Assembly: GCF_017792025.1 (NCBI RefSeq)
Contig: NZ_CP046956.1
Location: 434,001-498,000, forward strand
Length of the DNA stretch: 64,000 nt
Reading direction: 5' to 3'
Source: Sediminibacillus dalangtanensis
GTDB lineage: Bacteria; Bacillota; Bacilli; Bacillales; Amphibacillaceae
The translations under genes and the position numbers were made by a program. Shown here one piece after another: positions 54,043 through 61,935 of the stretch (position 1 is the stretch's first letter; each line of letters starts with the position of its first letter). The notes under the pieces were generated by a model, which worked only from the letters and a program-made list of their open reading frames with translations, was not told where the DNA came from and did no database searches.

Positions 54043-54933
54043 ATGACCAAAATCAAAAAAGCAATCATTCCAGCAGCAGGATTAGGAACACGGTTTTTGC
54101 CGGCAACAAAGGCGATGCCGAAGGAAATGCTTCCGATTGTGGACAAACCGACGATTCAATACATCGTGGAAGAAGCAGTGGAAGCCGGCATCGAGGACAT
54201 TATCATTGTGACCGGTAAAGGCAAACGTGCCATTGAGGACCATTTTGATTATTCTTTTGAGCTGGAAGAAAATTTAAGAAGAAAAGAAAAATATGACTTA
54301 CTGGAAAAAATCAAACAGCCTGCAAAAGTGGACATTCATTACATCCGCCAGAAAGAACCTCAAGGCCTAGGACACGCAGTGTGGAGCGCGCGGAAGTTTA
54401 TCGGGAATGAACCGTTTGCTGTCCTGTTGGGGGATGACATTGTACAATCCGACGTCCCTTGTTTGAAGCAGTTGATGAATATTTATGATGAAACCTTATC
54501 GTCTGTCATCGGCGTACAATCTGTTCCAGAGGACGAGACACAACGCTATGGTATCATCGATCCTTCCAGTGAGAACGGCCGCCTGTACGAAGTTTCCGAC
54601 TTTGTGGAAAAGCCGCCTCAAGGATCTGCGCCATCCAACCTGGCTATTATGGGACGCTACATCCTGACACCGGAAATTTTCATGTATCTTGATAAGCAGG
54701 AAAAAGGTGCAGGTGGTGAAATCCAGCTTACGGATGCGATTCAACATCTGAATACCATTCAGCGCGTGTTTGCCTATAACTTTGAAGGGAAACGATATGA
54801 CGTAGGGGAAAAATTCGGTTTCATCAAAAGTACCATCGAAATGGCGCTTCAGGATGAAGAAATGAGCGAACAGCTTACCGAATTTCTTCGCAAAGCACTA
54901 AAAGAGAAGGATGTAGAAAACAGCATCAATTAA
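54043..54933 (+). CDS. galU: UTP-glucose-1-phosphate uridylyltransferase
   Basis: Forms UDP-glucose from UTP and glucose 1-phosphate for teichoic acid glycosylation, glycolipids and trehalose. The 296-residue protein has the pyrophosphorylase start [20 protein letters not shown], then [20 protein letters not shown], and [10 protein letters not shown] near the end. The family also includes GtaB and YngB of B. subtilis. A GGGTGAG site precedes the ATG. It lies downstream of otsA beyond a terminator and has its own terminator. Confidence 0.95.
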   Translation: MTKIKKAIIPAAGLGTRFLPATKAMPKEMLPIVDKPTIQYIVEEAVEAGIEDIIIVTGKGKRAIEDHFDYSFELEENLRRKEKYDLLEKIKQPAKVDIHYIRQKEPQGLGHAVWSARKFIGNEPFAVLLGDDIVQSDVPCLKQLMNIYDETLSSVIGVQSVPEDETQRYGIIDPSSENGRLYEVSDFVEKPPQGSAPSNLAIMGRYILTPEIFMYLDKQEKGAGGEIQLTDAIQHLNTIQRVFAYNFEGKRYDVGEKFGFIKSTIEMALQDEEMSEQLTEFLRKALKEKDVENSIN

Positions 54934-54940
54934 TACTCAA

Positions 54941-54985
54941 GCAGAAGACTGTCGTGAATAAGGCACGCAGTCATCTGCTTTTTTT
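54941..54985 (+). terminator. Terminator after galU
   Basis: GCAGA-GACTG-CGTG pairs with CACG-CAGTC-TCTGC with small bulges, followed by seven T. Confidence 0.85.
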
Positions 54986-55018
54986 GTTGTAGGAAAATTA
55001 AAAAATTAACTGTCTGTG

Positions 55019-55223
55019 GCTCATTATTGGCTGAAACAGCCACGTCCAGCTCCAGCGCCTACCCCCTCGAGGTCTTAAGCCCGCCCTCTGTGTGGCAAAA
55101 AGCGCCACGCCGAGGCTGTTCTTAGGTTTGTCGAAGGCCCAAACGATGTGGGTCATGCAGACGTGGCCACAGGACGTGGCGGCTCTAGCCTGTAATCCTT
55201 TAAACAGGCGCTTGCGCTTTTGT
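55019..55223. repeat. ~200-bp dispersed repeat, copy 2 (inverted to copy 1)
   Basis: Runs from TTGGCTGAAACAGCCACGTC to GGCGCTTGCGCTTTTGT and is the inverted match of 50638-50836. With copy 1 it flanks the LCP, otsA and galU genes. The rest of the gap to 55445 shows no gene; small open frames here only follow the repeat. Confidence 0.8.
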
Positions 55224-55445
55224 CCCTGTCTGAAGGAGAAAGGCTCCAGCATCCCAAATCGAGTCTCAAGTGAAATGGAGATGAATGGGGCAAAAAGACG
55301 CTCATTCAATCTATGAAGAACAAAGACAAAACATATTGACTAAAGCAAAAACCAAAAGATGATTGGAAATCCTGCGCATATCAACTCCATCGGTTTTTCT
55401 TTTTTAGATTTTTCCTATTACACTACTATGATGTCTTATTCCCAG

Positions 55446-56120
55446 TCATTTTCTCGATTTCAGCAGCTTGGCTGCGCGCATGACAACTTCCTCAAAAGCT
55501 GGGGCATGCCCATCTCCGGGTTGATACCATTTTCTGATTCGATCGATCAACCAGATAGGAACCGGTTTTCCATCAATTAGGTGGTAATACAAGTCATAGC
55601 CCTTTTTTAAATGATCCCAACGACAGTCGCTGCCAGTTTTGATATATTCGGAAACATCCAGCAATTTTGCCCGGCCGTTCTGCATCAGGATGTTTTTAAG
55701 ATGGATATCTCTTGGATTGAGGCCTGAAGATCGTACATACTGACGGGCAGCTTCAACGTCCGCTATCAATTGGCGAGGAATCGAAATACCCCGGATCAGG
55801 CAATCGTATAACGTGATGCCAGGTTCATAACTTAATACAAGATAACGGTCCCCGGCACCGTAACAGACAGGAAAATGCCGGTTTTGCCCAAGTTGTTGAT
55901 AAACTTGATATTCAATCGCTTTTTTAGCAACTTTTTCACTCGCAAAAAGTTTAAAGGCATAACCGGGCAGCGGATCAAAAAGGAAAACTGCCGCATCCGT
56001 TCCAACTCCGGCAATCGTCAATCCTTTCATGCTGCCAGTAACAGTTACCAGCTTATTGTCCGCCGTAGAATGAACTTCCATTTGCGATAAAGCTTGTTCG
56101 GCTAGCTTCCATTCTGTCAT
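55446..56120 (-). CDS. Protein kinase-like protein (YrzF type)
   Basis: The 224-residue protein looks like the short Ser/Thr kinase homologue YrzF of Bacillus: a small N-lobe with IAGVGTDAAVFLFDPLPGYA and a Lys in AFKLFASEKVAKKAI, hinge YLVLSYEPGITLYDCLIRG, and a catalytic loop NPRDIHLKNILMQNGRAKLL with the following LDVSEY in place of DFG. The altered DFG means activity is uncertain. ATG at 56120. Monocistronic. Confidence 0.82.
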   Translation of the reverse strand: MTEWKLAEQALSQMEVHSTADNKLVTVTGSMKGLTIAGVGTDAAVFLFDPLPGYAFKLFASEKVAKKAIEYQVYQQLGQNRHFPVCYGAGDRYLVLSYEPGITLYDCLIRGISIPRQLIADVEAARQYVRSSGLNPRDIHLKNILMQNGRAKLLDVSEYIKTGSDCRWDHLKKGYDLYYHLIDGKPVPIWLIDRIRKWYQPGDGHAPAFEEVVMRAAKLLKSRK

Positions 56121-56326
56121 TTTGGTCCCGTCCTTTACCCGGCTGTAATTATGTCATTCATGTTCTTCCTAACATTATACGATAAGAAGGTGGTTACTCG
56201 TTAGTTTTTTCTATCACTAGATAGAAAAAATTGGTTTCTATTCACCAGAAAAAAGCAGAAGGTGACAGGAATAAAGCGGGATATTGTCGAATGTAAAGAA
56301 GGATGGGAATCGAGAGGGAAAAGTAG

Positions 56327-57844
56327 GTGGAAAATATCGACTGTGAACAATCGAGACGGGTAGTCAAAAAGTATAAACAAGGTAAACTTTCAAATAGGAA
56401 AAAAGAAAAATTAGAAGGGCATGTCAGCCAATGCCCTGATTGTCGCCAGTATTTTCAGGAATATCAGGTGAAGAGCGGAAAAGGGATAAAGGAATGGCTT
56501 GCAAAAACAACTCCGAGGTTTTGGGGGATAGTGCTAATCGGATTTTTGTTTCTGGCAGGAGCAGCTTATGCTTTCGGTGGAGTGAACAAAGCTACTGATT
56601 GGTGGAAGAGCATGCGGATGCCTACAGAAGACAGTTTGGCGGAGGTTGAACAATATGGTATTGGAAATGAAGTGCATGTCAGTCAGCAGGATAAGGGAGT
56701 TGAAGTAACCATCACCCACGTGATTGCCGATGATTTTCAAACCTTTGTTTATTATGAAGTGGAGGATCATGTAGAAGGTAGATTGCTCCGTCTGGATTAT
56801 TCTCAACCTCCAAGAATTAACAGTGAAAAAGGCGTTTTTGATATGGGGCGTTCTTATGGACAGCTTGTCAATGGTTTGAACGATGCCGAACAGCAGCAGG
56901 AGGGCAAGTATCGTGGGCGTATTGCCTTGGCGCCGATCAAGGAAGACACCGCTGCTTTTGATTTGGAAATCAGCATGCTGATGGAGGTTTCCGTGGAAGA
57001 CTTAGCCGATTCGAATGATCCATACCAGTACGGTGGTTCCCATTCAACGGGTACTGCTCTAAATGGCGAGTGGAAGTTTACCATTGAAGCGGACAAAGAG
57101 GACATAATCGAGAAGCCTGTGAACGTAGAGGCGGAAATTGAAGGAAACCGCATTGTCATCGATCAGGTCAGGATTGCGCCGACCGGGACGATGATCGATT
57201 ACAAATATGAGCTTGGCCCGGACGGTAACGACAAGTTCTTTTATTTCGACCGGTTAATTGGTGAAAAGCAAACTTACCAGCGGGAAGACCTGGGCATGGT
57301 CTATGCGGAGGAACAGCAACTGGACAACCAGTGGGTGCATGAACATGCGATGTTCAAATCAATGTATCGTTCCCCGGAAGACTCACTAGAGCTTGGTGTT
57401 GGCAGGATAGAAGAATATGTCATGACGGAAAAATCCTTCCCGATCGATCCGGATAAAGATGAACCCCAAACCTTCACTTTTAAAGGGACGGACATTTCGG
57501 TAACCGATATAAACATCGATGGAAAAACCAGTGTAACCATCAAAGAGGATTGGGATGAGGAAAGGGAGTTTGAACGGGTTCAGTATGATATTCGTACTGA
57601 TCCGCCAAGCATGTCGGTATCTCAGGAGGAAAAAGACGGAATCCTTGTTGATGAAGATGGAAAAAAATATGATCCGAATCAAGTACAAACGTGGGACGAA
57701 ATGCAGAAACTCCGTTATTTTCCGCTGGAAAATACGTACACCCTGGAGGCTAATGGAGCGGAAGAAGTGAAGCCGATAGAAGTGAGGATAAGCAGTTATC
57801 AGAAAACGTACTTTTCGACAGAAACCATTTCTTTTGACTTATAA
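56327..57844 (+). CDS. Zinc-finger anti-sigma-like membrane protein (DUF4179)
   Basis: The 505-residue protein starts with a cytosolic zinc-binding anti-sigma motif (H32, C36 and C39 in GHVSQCPDC), has one membrane segment at about 66-85 (WGIVLIGFLFLAGAAYAFGG) and a large extracellular region of DUF4179/DUF5643 type. GTG start after AGGTGG. Such proteins usually lie next to the ECF sigma factor they hold; no sigma gene is adjacent here, so the partner must be elsewhere or lost. Confidence 0.85.
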   Translation: MENIDCEQSRRVVKKYKQGKLSNRKKEKLEGHVSQCPDCRQYFQEYQVKSGKGIKEWLAKTTPRFWGIVLIGFLFLAGAAYAFGGVNKATDWWKSMRMPTEDSLAEVEQYGIGNEVHVSQQDKGVEVTITHVIADDFQTFVYYEVEDHVEGRLLRLDYSQPPRINSEKGVFDMGRSYGQLVNGLNDAEQQQEGKYRGRIALAPIKEDTAAFDLEISMLMEVSVEDLADSNDPYQYGGSHSTGTALNGEWKFTIEADKEDIIEKPVNVEAEIEGNRIVIDQVRIAPTGTMIDYKYELGPDGNDKFFYFDRLIGEKQTYQREDLGMVYAEEQQLDNQWVHEHAMFKSMYRSPEDSLELGVGRIEEYVMTEKSFPIDPDKDEPQTFTFKGTDISVTDINIDGKTSVTIKEDWDEEREFERVQYDIRTDPPSMSVSQEEKDGILVDEDGKKYDPNQVQTWDEMQKLRYFPLENTYTLEANGAEEVKPIEVRISSYQKTYFSTETISFDL

Positions 57845-58020
57845 GTGGAGGATAAAACAACGTGTTACACTCTTGATCTAACTAACAGATTAATAATCTT
57901 TTAATCTATATCGATTTTAGATTAATCGGTGGTTTTTTCGTGATACTTTCGCCGATTCATTATAGAATAGAGATAAGACAACGTTTTCGAAACTCAGAAG
58001 ATTTAGGGGAAGGTGACACT

Positions 58021-60786
58021 TTGCAAACTTTAGAAAAGGAAAGGGACAGTAGTATGTCATTAAGGCGAGACGTGAAAGCATTGGGTAATATTCTTGGAGA
58101 GGTATTGTTGCATCATGGCGGACCTGAACTTTTGGAAAAAGTGGAAAAGATACGGGTCACCACAAAAAAGCTTCGTAATGAATATGATGAAGGAACATAT
58201 AAAGCGTTGAAACAGGAAATCGCAAACCTGAAAGCGCCTATGCGGCAACAGGTGATTCGGGCATTTTCGGTATATTTTCATTTGATCAATGCCGCCGAGC
58301 AAAACCATCGCATTCGCAGGCGTAGGGAATATCAGCTTCAAGAAGGAGAGATGGCGCAGCCCGGTTCGATTGAAAGCGCTGTGGTTTCATTGAAAAACAA
58401 ACAAGTGGATGAAGAAACGATTCAACAGGTGCTTGATGAGTTATCCCTGGAGTTAATCATTACTGCCCATCCGACGGAAGCAACAAAGCATTCTGTACTG
58501 GAAATTCAAAAACAGATTGCGAGTATACTGCAAAAGCTTGATCAGCCCCAGCTTACCAGTAAAGAACGGAAAGAGCTGGAAGATGGCCTGGTGAACGAAG
58601 TGACTATTCTCTGGCAGACAGATGAACTGCGTCACAGGAAACCAACAGTGATGGATGAAGTGCGCAACGGGTTATATTATTTCGATCAAACATTTTTTGA
58701 TGTTCTGCCTGAAATCCATCAGGAGCTGGAAGAACAGTTGAAGGAGAACTTCGACAGCAGCTCTTGGAAAGTGCCGAACTTTCTGCACTTTGGTTCCTGG
58801 ATTGGCGGTGACAGGGACGGCAACCCGAATGTTACGCCGGAAGTAACCTGGGAAACTTTGCACAAACAACGCAATTTGGCGTTGAAAAAGTACAAAGAAA
58901 ACATTGTACAGCTGATGAAGCGTTTCAGCCATTCGACCGAGCGGGTGGACATCAGTAAAGAACTGATTGATTCCGTCAAGAAAGACGAAGCCAAGTATAT
59001 GGATAATGGCCAGGCTTGGGCGGTCGAGGCAGAAATATACCGCCGTAAATTTGCGGTAATGCTGAAGCGGCTTGAAGAGACAGGGGAATCGGCTATCGGC
59101 TATCAGGATGCAGCCGAGCTCCTCGACGATCTGCAATTGATTGAGACCAGTGTCAAGTCGCACCAGCCGGTCGACCGGGAGTGGAAGGCACTTGGCAAAT
59201 TAATCAGACAAGTACAGTTATTCGGCTTCCATCTGGCTTCGCTGGATGTACGTAACCATAGTGGAGAACATGAAGCGGCGATAACGGAAATCCTGAAGAA
59301 AGTTCATCTTGCTGATGATTATGCATCACTTTCAGAAACGGAAAAGCAGAAAGTGCTTGAAGACGTTCTGAATGATCCCCGGCCATTGTTGCTATTGAAT
59401 GAAGATTATTCTGAAGAAACCCAGCAAATGCTCAAGGTCTTCCAAATGATTAAAAATGCCCACGATGAATTCGGACGGAATGCCATCACGGTCTATTTGG
59501 TCAGTATGACTGAATCGGCCAGCGACCTGTTGGAAGTTCTTGTACTGGCAAAAGAGGCTGGTATTTATCGTGTGCATGCCGATGGCTCAGTGGAAACACA
59601 CTTGAATGTCGCACCATTGCTGGAAACGGTAGACGATTTGATTGCTGGTCCGGAAATCATGGAAACGTTGTTCCGGATGGAATGCTATAGTAGCCATTTA
59701 AAAAAGCACGGCAATCAGCAGGAAATCATGCTGGGCTATTCCGACGGCAGTAAAGACGGCGGTACGCTTACTGCAAACTGGAGATTGTACAGGGCTCAGC
59801 AAGAGATTCACGATGTAGCCAAAAAGTTCGGCCTCGGTTTGAAGTTTTTCCACGGACGAGGCGGTTCGCTGGGTAGGGGCGGCGGTCCATTGAACCGCAG
59901 TATCTTGTCCCAGCCGCCAGAAACATTGGGTGACGGGGTCAAAATTACTGAGCAGGGAGAAGTGCTCTCCTCTCGCTATTTATTGGAAGATATCGCCTAC
60001 CGTAGCTTGGAGCAGGCCACTTCCACCCTTTTGGAATCAACAGTCGACAATACGATCGGGTTTGTGGCCGGCAATGAACTTGAGGAAAAGGAATGGCGGA
60101 GCATTATGGAGGATATTTCCAATGTTTCCCTGAAAAAATACCAGTCATTGGTGTTCGGTGATCCAGACTTCCTGACTTACTTTCAGCAGGCAACTCCGCT
60201 GAATGAATTAGGTGCTCTGAATATTGGATCACGTCCAATGAGCCGGAAAAACCGGAATCGGTTTGAAGATTTACGTGCGATTCCGTGGGTTTTCGCTTGG
60301 ACCCAAAGCAGGCAATTGTTACCGGCATGGTATGCCGCCGGAACCGGATTGAACAGCTATGCATCAAAAAGCGCCGGGCATTTGCATCAGTTACAGGAAA
60401 TGTATGAAAAGTGGCCTTTTTTCCGTTCGACTATCGATAATCTACAGATGGCCTTATTGAAAGCAGATATTACGACAGCCAAGGAATATGCAGCCTTGGT
60501 GGAGGATAAGGAAATTGCCGATCGTATCTTCGGCGACATCGTGGAAGAGTATAATAGAACCAAAGAAGTGTTGCTGGAAATCACCGGAAACCAGGAACTG
60601 CTGGACAATACGGTGAATATCCAAGAATCGGTTCATCGCCGGAATCCATACGTCGATCCACTGAACTTGCTGCAAGTCAACTTGATCAAGGAATTGCGAG
60701 ACCAAGAGGATCCGGATGATGACCTGCTTGTGGAAGCGTTGCTGACCATCAGCGGTATTGCCGCCGGCTTGCGCAACACCGGTTGA
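58021..60786 (+). CDS. ppc: Phosphoenolpyruvate carboxylase
   Basis: Carboxylates phosphoenolpyruvate to oxaloacetate to refill the citric acid cycle. The 921-residue protein has LITAHPTEATKHSVLEIQ with the first active-site His, GSWIGGDRDGNPNVTPEV, MLGYSDGSKDGGTLTANW, FFHGRGGSLGRGGGP and the RNTG C-terminus, all intact. Starts are uncertain: TTG 58021 after GAAGGTGA, ATG 58054 after AAAGGGA, and an open frame from 57940. It stands alone with its own terminator. Confidence 0.97.
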   Translation: MQTLEKERDSSMSLRRDVKALGNILGEVLLHHGGPELLEKVEKIRVTTKKLRNEYDEGTYKALKQEIANLKAPMRQQVIRAFSVYFHLINAAEQNHRIRRRREYQLQEGEMAQPGSIESAVVSLKNKQVDEETIQQVLDELSLELIITAHPTEATKHSVLEIQKQIASILQKLDQPQLTSKERKELEDGLVNEVTILWQTDELRHRKPTVMDEVRNGLYYFDQTFFDVLPEIHQELEEQLKENFDSSSWKVPNFLHFGSWIGGDRDGNPNVTPEVTWETLHKQRNLALKKYKENIVQLMKRFSHSTERVDISKELIDSVKKDEAKYMDNGQAWAVEAEIYRRKFAVMLKRLEETGESAIGYQDAAELLDDLQLIETSVKSHQPVDREWKALGKLIRQVQLFGFHLASLDVRNHSGEHEAAITEILKKVHLADDYASLSETEKQKVLEDVLNDPRPLLLLNEDYSEETQQMLKVFQMIKNAHDEFGRNAITVYLVSMTESASDLLEVLVLAKEAGIYRVHADGSVETHLNVAPLLETVDDLIAGPEIMETLFRMECYSSHLKKHGNQQEIMLGYSDGSKDGGTLTANWRLYRAQQEIHDVAKKFGLGLKFFHGRGGSLGRGGGPLNRSILSQPPETLGDGVKITEQGEVLSSRYLLEDIAYRSLEQATSTLLESTVDNTIGFVAGNELEEKEWRSIMEDISNVSLKKYQSLVFGDPDFLTYFQQATPLNELGALNIGSRPMSRKNRNRFEDLRAIPWVFAWTQSRQLLPAWYAAGTGLNSYASKSAGHLHQLQEMYEKWPFFRSTIDNLQMALLKADITTAKEYAALVEDKEIADRIFGDIVEEYNRTKEVLLEITGNQELLDNTVNIQESVHRRNPYVDPLNLLQVNLIKELRDQEDPDDDLLVEALLTISGIAAGLRNTG

Positions 60787-60797
60787 TATCAAGACAG

Positions 60798-60835
60798 CCC
60801 CGGGTAATAGGGTATCTATTGCCCGGGATTTTTAT
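60798..60835 (+). terminator. Terminator after ppc
   Basis: CCCGGG-AATAG pairs with CTATT-CCCGGG around a 5-nt loop, followed by ATTTTTAT. Confidence 0.85.
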
Positions 60836-60934
60836 TTGATTAGATAAAATATAAGTTGTGGCGTGCCCTTGACCAACTACAGCAATTTATCGAGGTATGC
60901 CAAGCTTTCATGTAGCAAGGAGGAGGTAACAAAT

Positions 60935-61822
60935 ATGACAACAGTACAAGCTAAGTTACTATTGGACGCCAAAGCAGAGTTGGCGGAGAGTCCCTATTGG
61001 GATGCCGAGCGGCAGCGATTGTATTGGGTCGATATCAATAACCATCAGCTGCATGTTTTTTCGCCTAGTGATGGAAAGGATGAAACGATTCAATTTGATC
61101 AGTTTGTGAGCGCTGTAACGATGACCGCTTCCGGGAATCTGCTTTTGGCAATGCATCATGGAATACATCAATGGAACCCAGACAACGAAGAATTAACCTT
61201 GATCGCCAACCCGGAGGAAAACAAGCCGGAGAACCGCTTTAATGAAGGGAAATGCGACCCGGAAGGAAGGTTTTGGGCCGGAACGATGGCATTGAACGCC
61301 GAGCCGGGCGCAGCTTCCTTATACAGGATGGATACAGATCACGCAGTAACCAAGATGCTATCAGACGTAACGATTTCTAACGGATTAGCCTGGTCTACAG
61401 AGAAAAATACGATGTATTACGCAGATACGCCTACCCAAAAGGTTGAAGCATTTGATTATGAACCGACAACCGGAGCCATTTCCTATAGAAGAACGGTCAT
61501 TCATATTCCGGAAGAGCAGGGAGCACCAGATGGAATGACCATCGACGAGGAAGGGATGCTTTGGATTGCGCAATGGGGCGGCGCCAGAGTTGGCAGGTGG
61601 AATCCGGAAACTGGAAATTGCCTCCAGACAATTGAACTGCCGGCAGCGCATGTCTCGTCTTGTGTGTTCGGGGGCGCTAACCATGATGAATTGTATATCA
61701 CCACCGCGCGTGAGCACTTAACAGCAGAGCAACTGAAACAGCAGCCCCATGCCGGAGGTTTGTTTTGGATCAAGCTTAATGTAAAAGGAGCGGCCAGTAA
61801 TAAGTTTGCTGATCAATCATAG
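60935..61822 (+). CDS. SMP-30/gluconolactonase family protein
   Basis: Six-bladed propeller hydrolase of the regucalcin/lactonase family that opens sugar lactones. The 295-residue protein has the metal-binding Glu in AELAESPYWDAERQRLYWVD, ENRFNEGKCDPEGRFWAGTM, TISNGLAWS and GAPDGMTIDEEGMLWIAQWG. AAGGAGGAGG precedes ATG 60935; the frame is open from 60863. No sugar pathway genes lie beside it. Confidence 0.93.
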   Translation: MTTVQAKLLLDAKAELAESPYWDAERQRLYWVDINNHQLHVFSPSDGKDETIQFDQFVSAVTMTASGNLLLAMHHGIHQWNPDNEELTLIANPEENKPENRFNEGKCDPEGRFWAGTMALNAEPGAASLYRMDTDHAVTKMLSDVTISNGLAWSTEKNTMYYADTPTQKVEAFDYEPTTGAISYRRTVIHIPEEQGAPDGMTIDEEGMLWIAQWGGARVGRWNPETGNCLQTIELPAAHVSSCVFGGANHDELYITTAREHLTAEQLKQQPHAGGLFWIKLNVKGAASNKFADQS

Positions 61823-61870
61823 TGGCAATGCTTGCATTCTAGTAAGGAAAAGGTCATTCCTAAAAAGAAG

Positions 61871-61910
61871 AAAGTCTGTGAGGAATTTTCATTTCTCACA
61901 GACTTTTAAC
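61871..61910. terminator. Bidirectional terminator between the lactonase and RND genes
   Basis: A perfect 12-bp stem AAAGTCTGTGAG / CTCACAGACTTT with a 12-nt loop, with T-rich flanks on both strands, between convergent genes. Confidence 0.85.
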
Positions 61911-61935
61911 ATTAACCCGTTTGGTAAAAGGGAGC

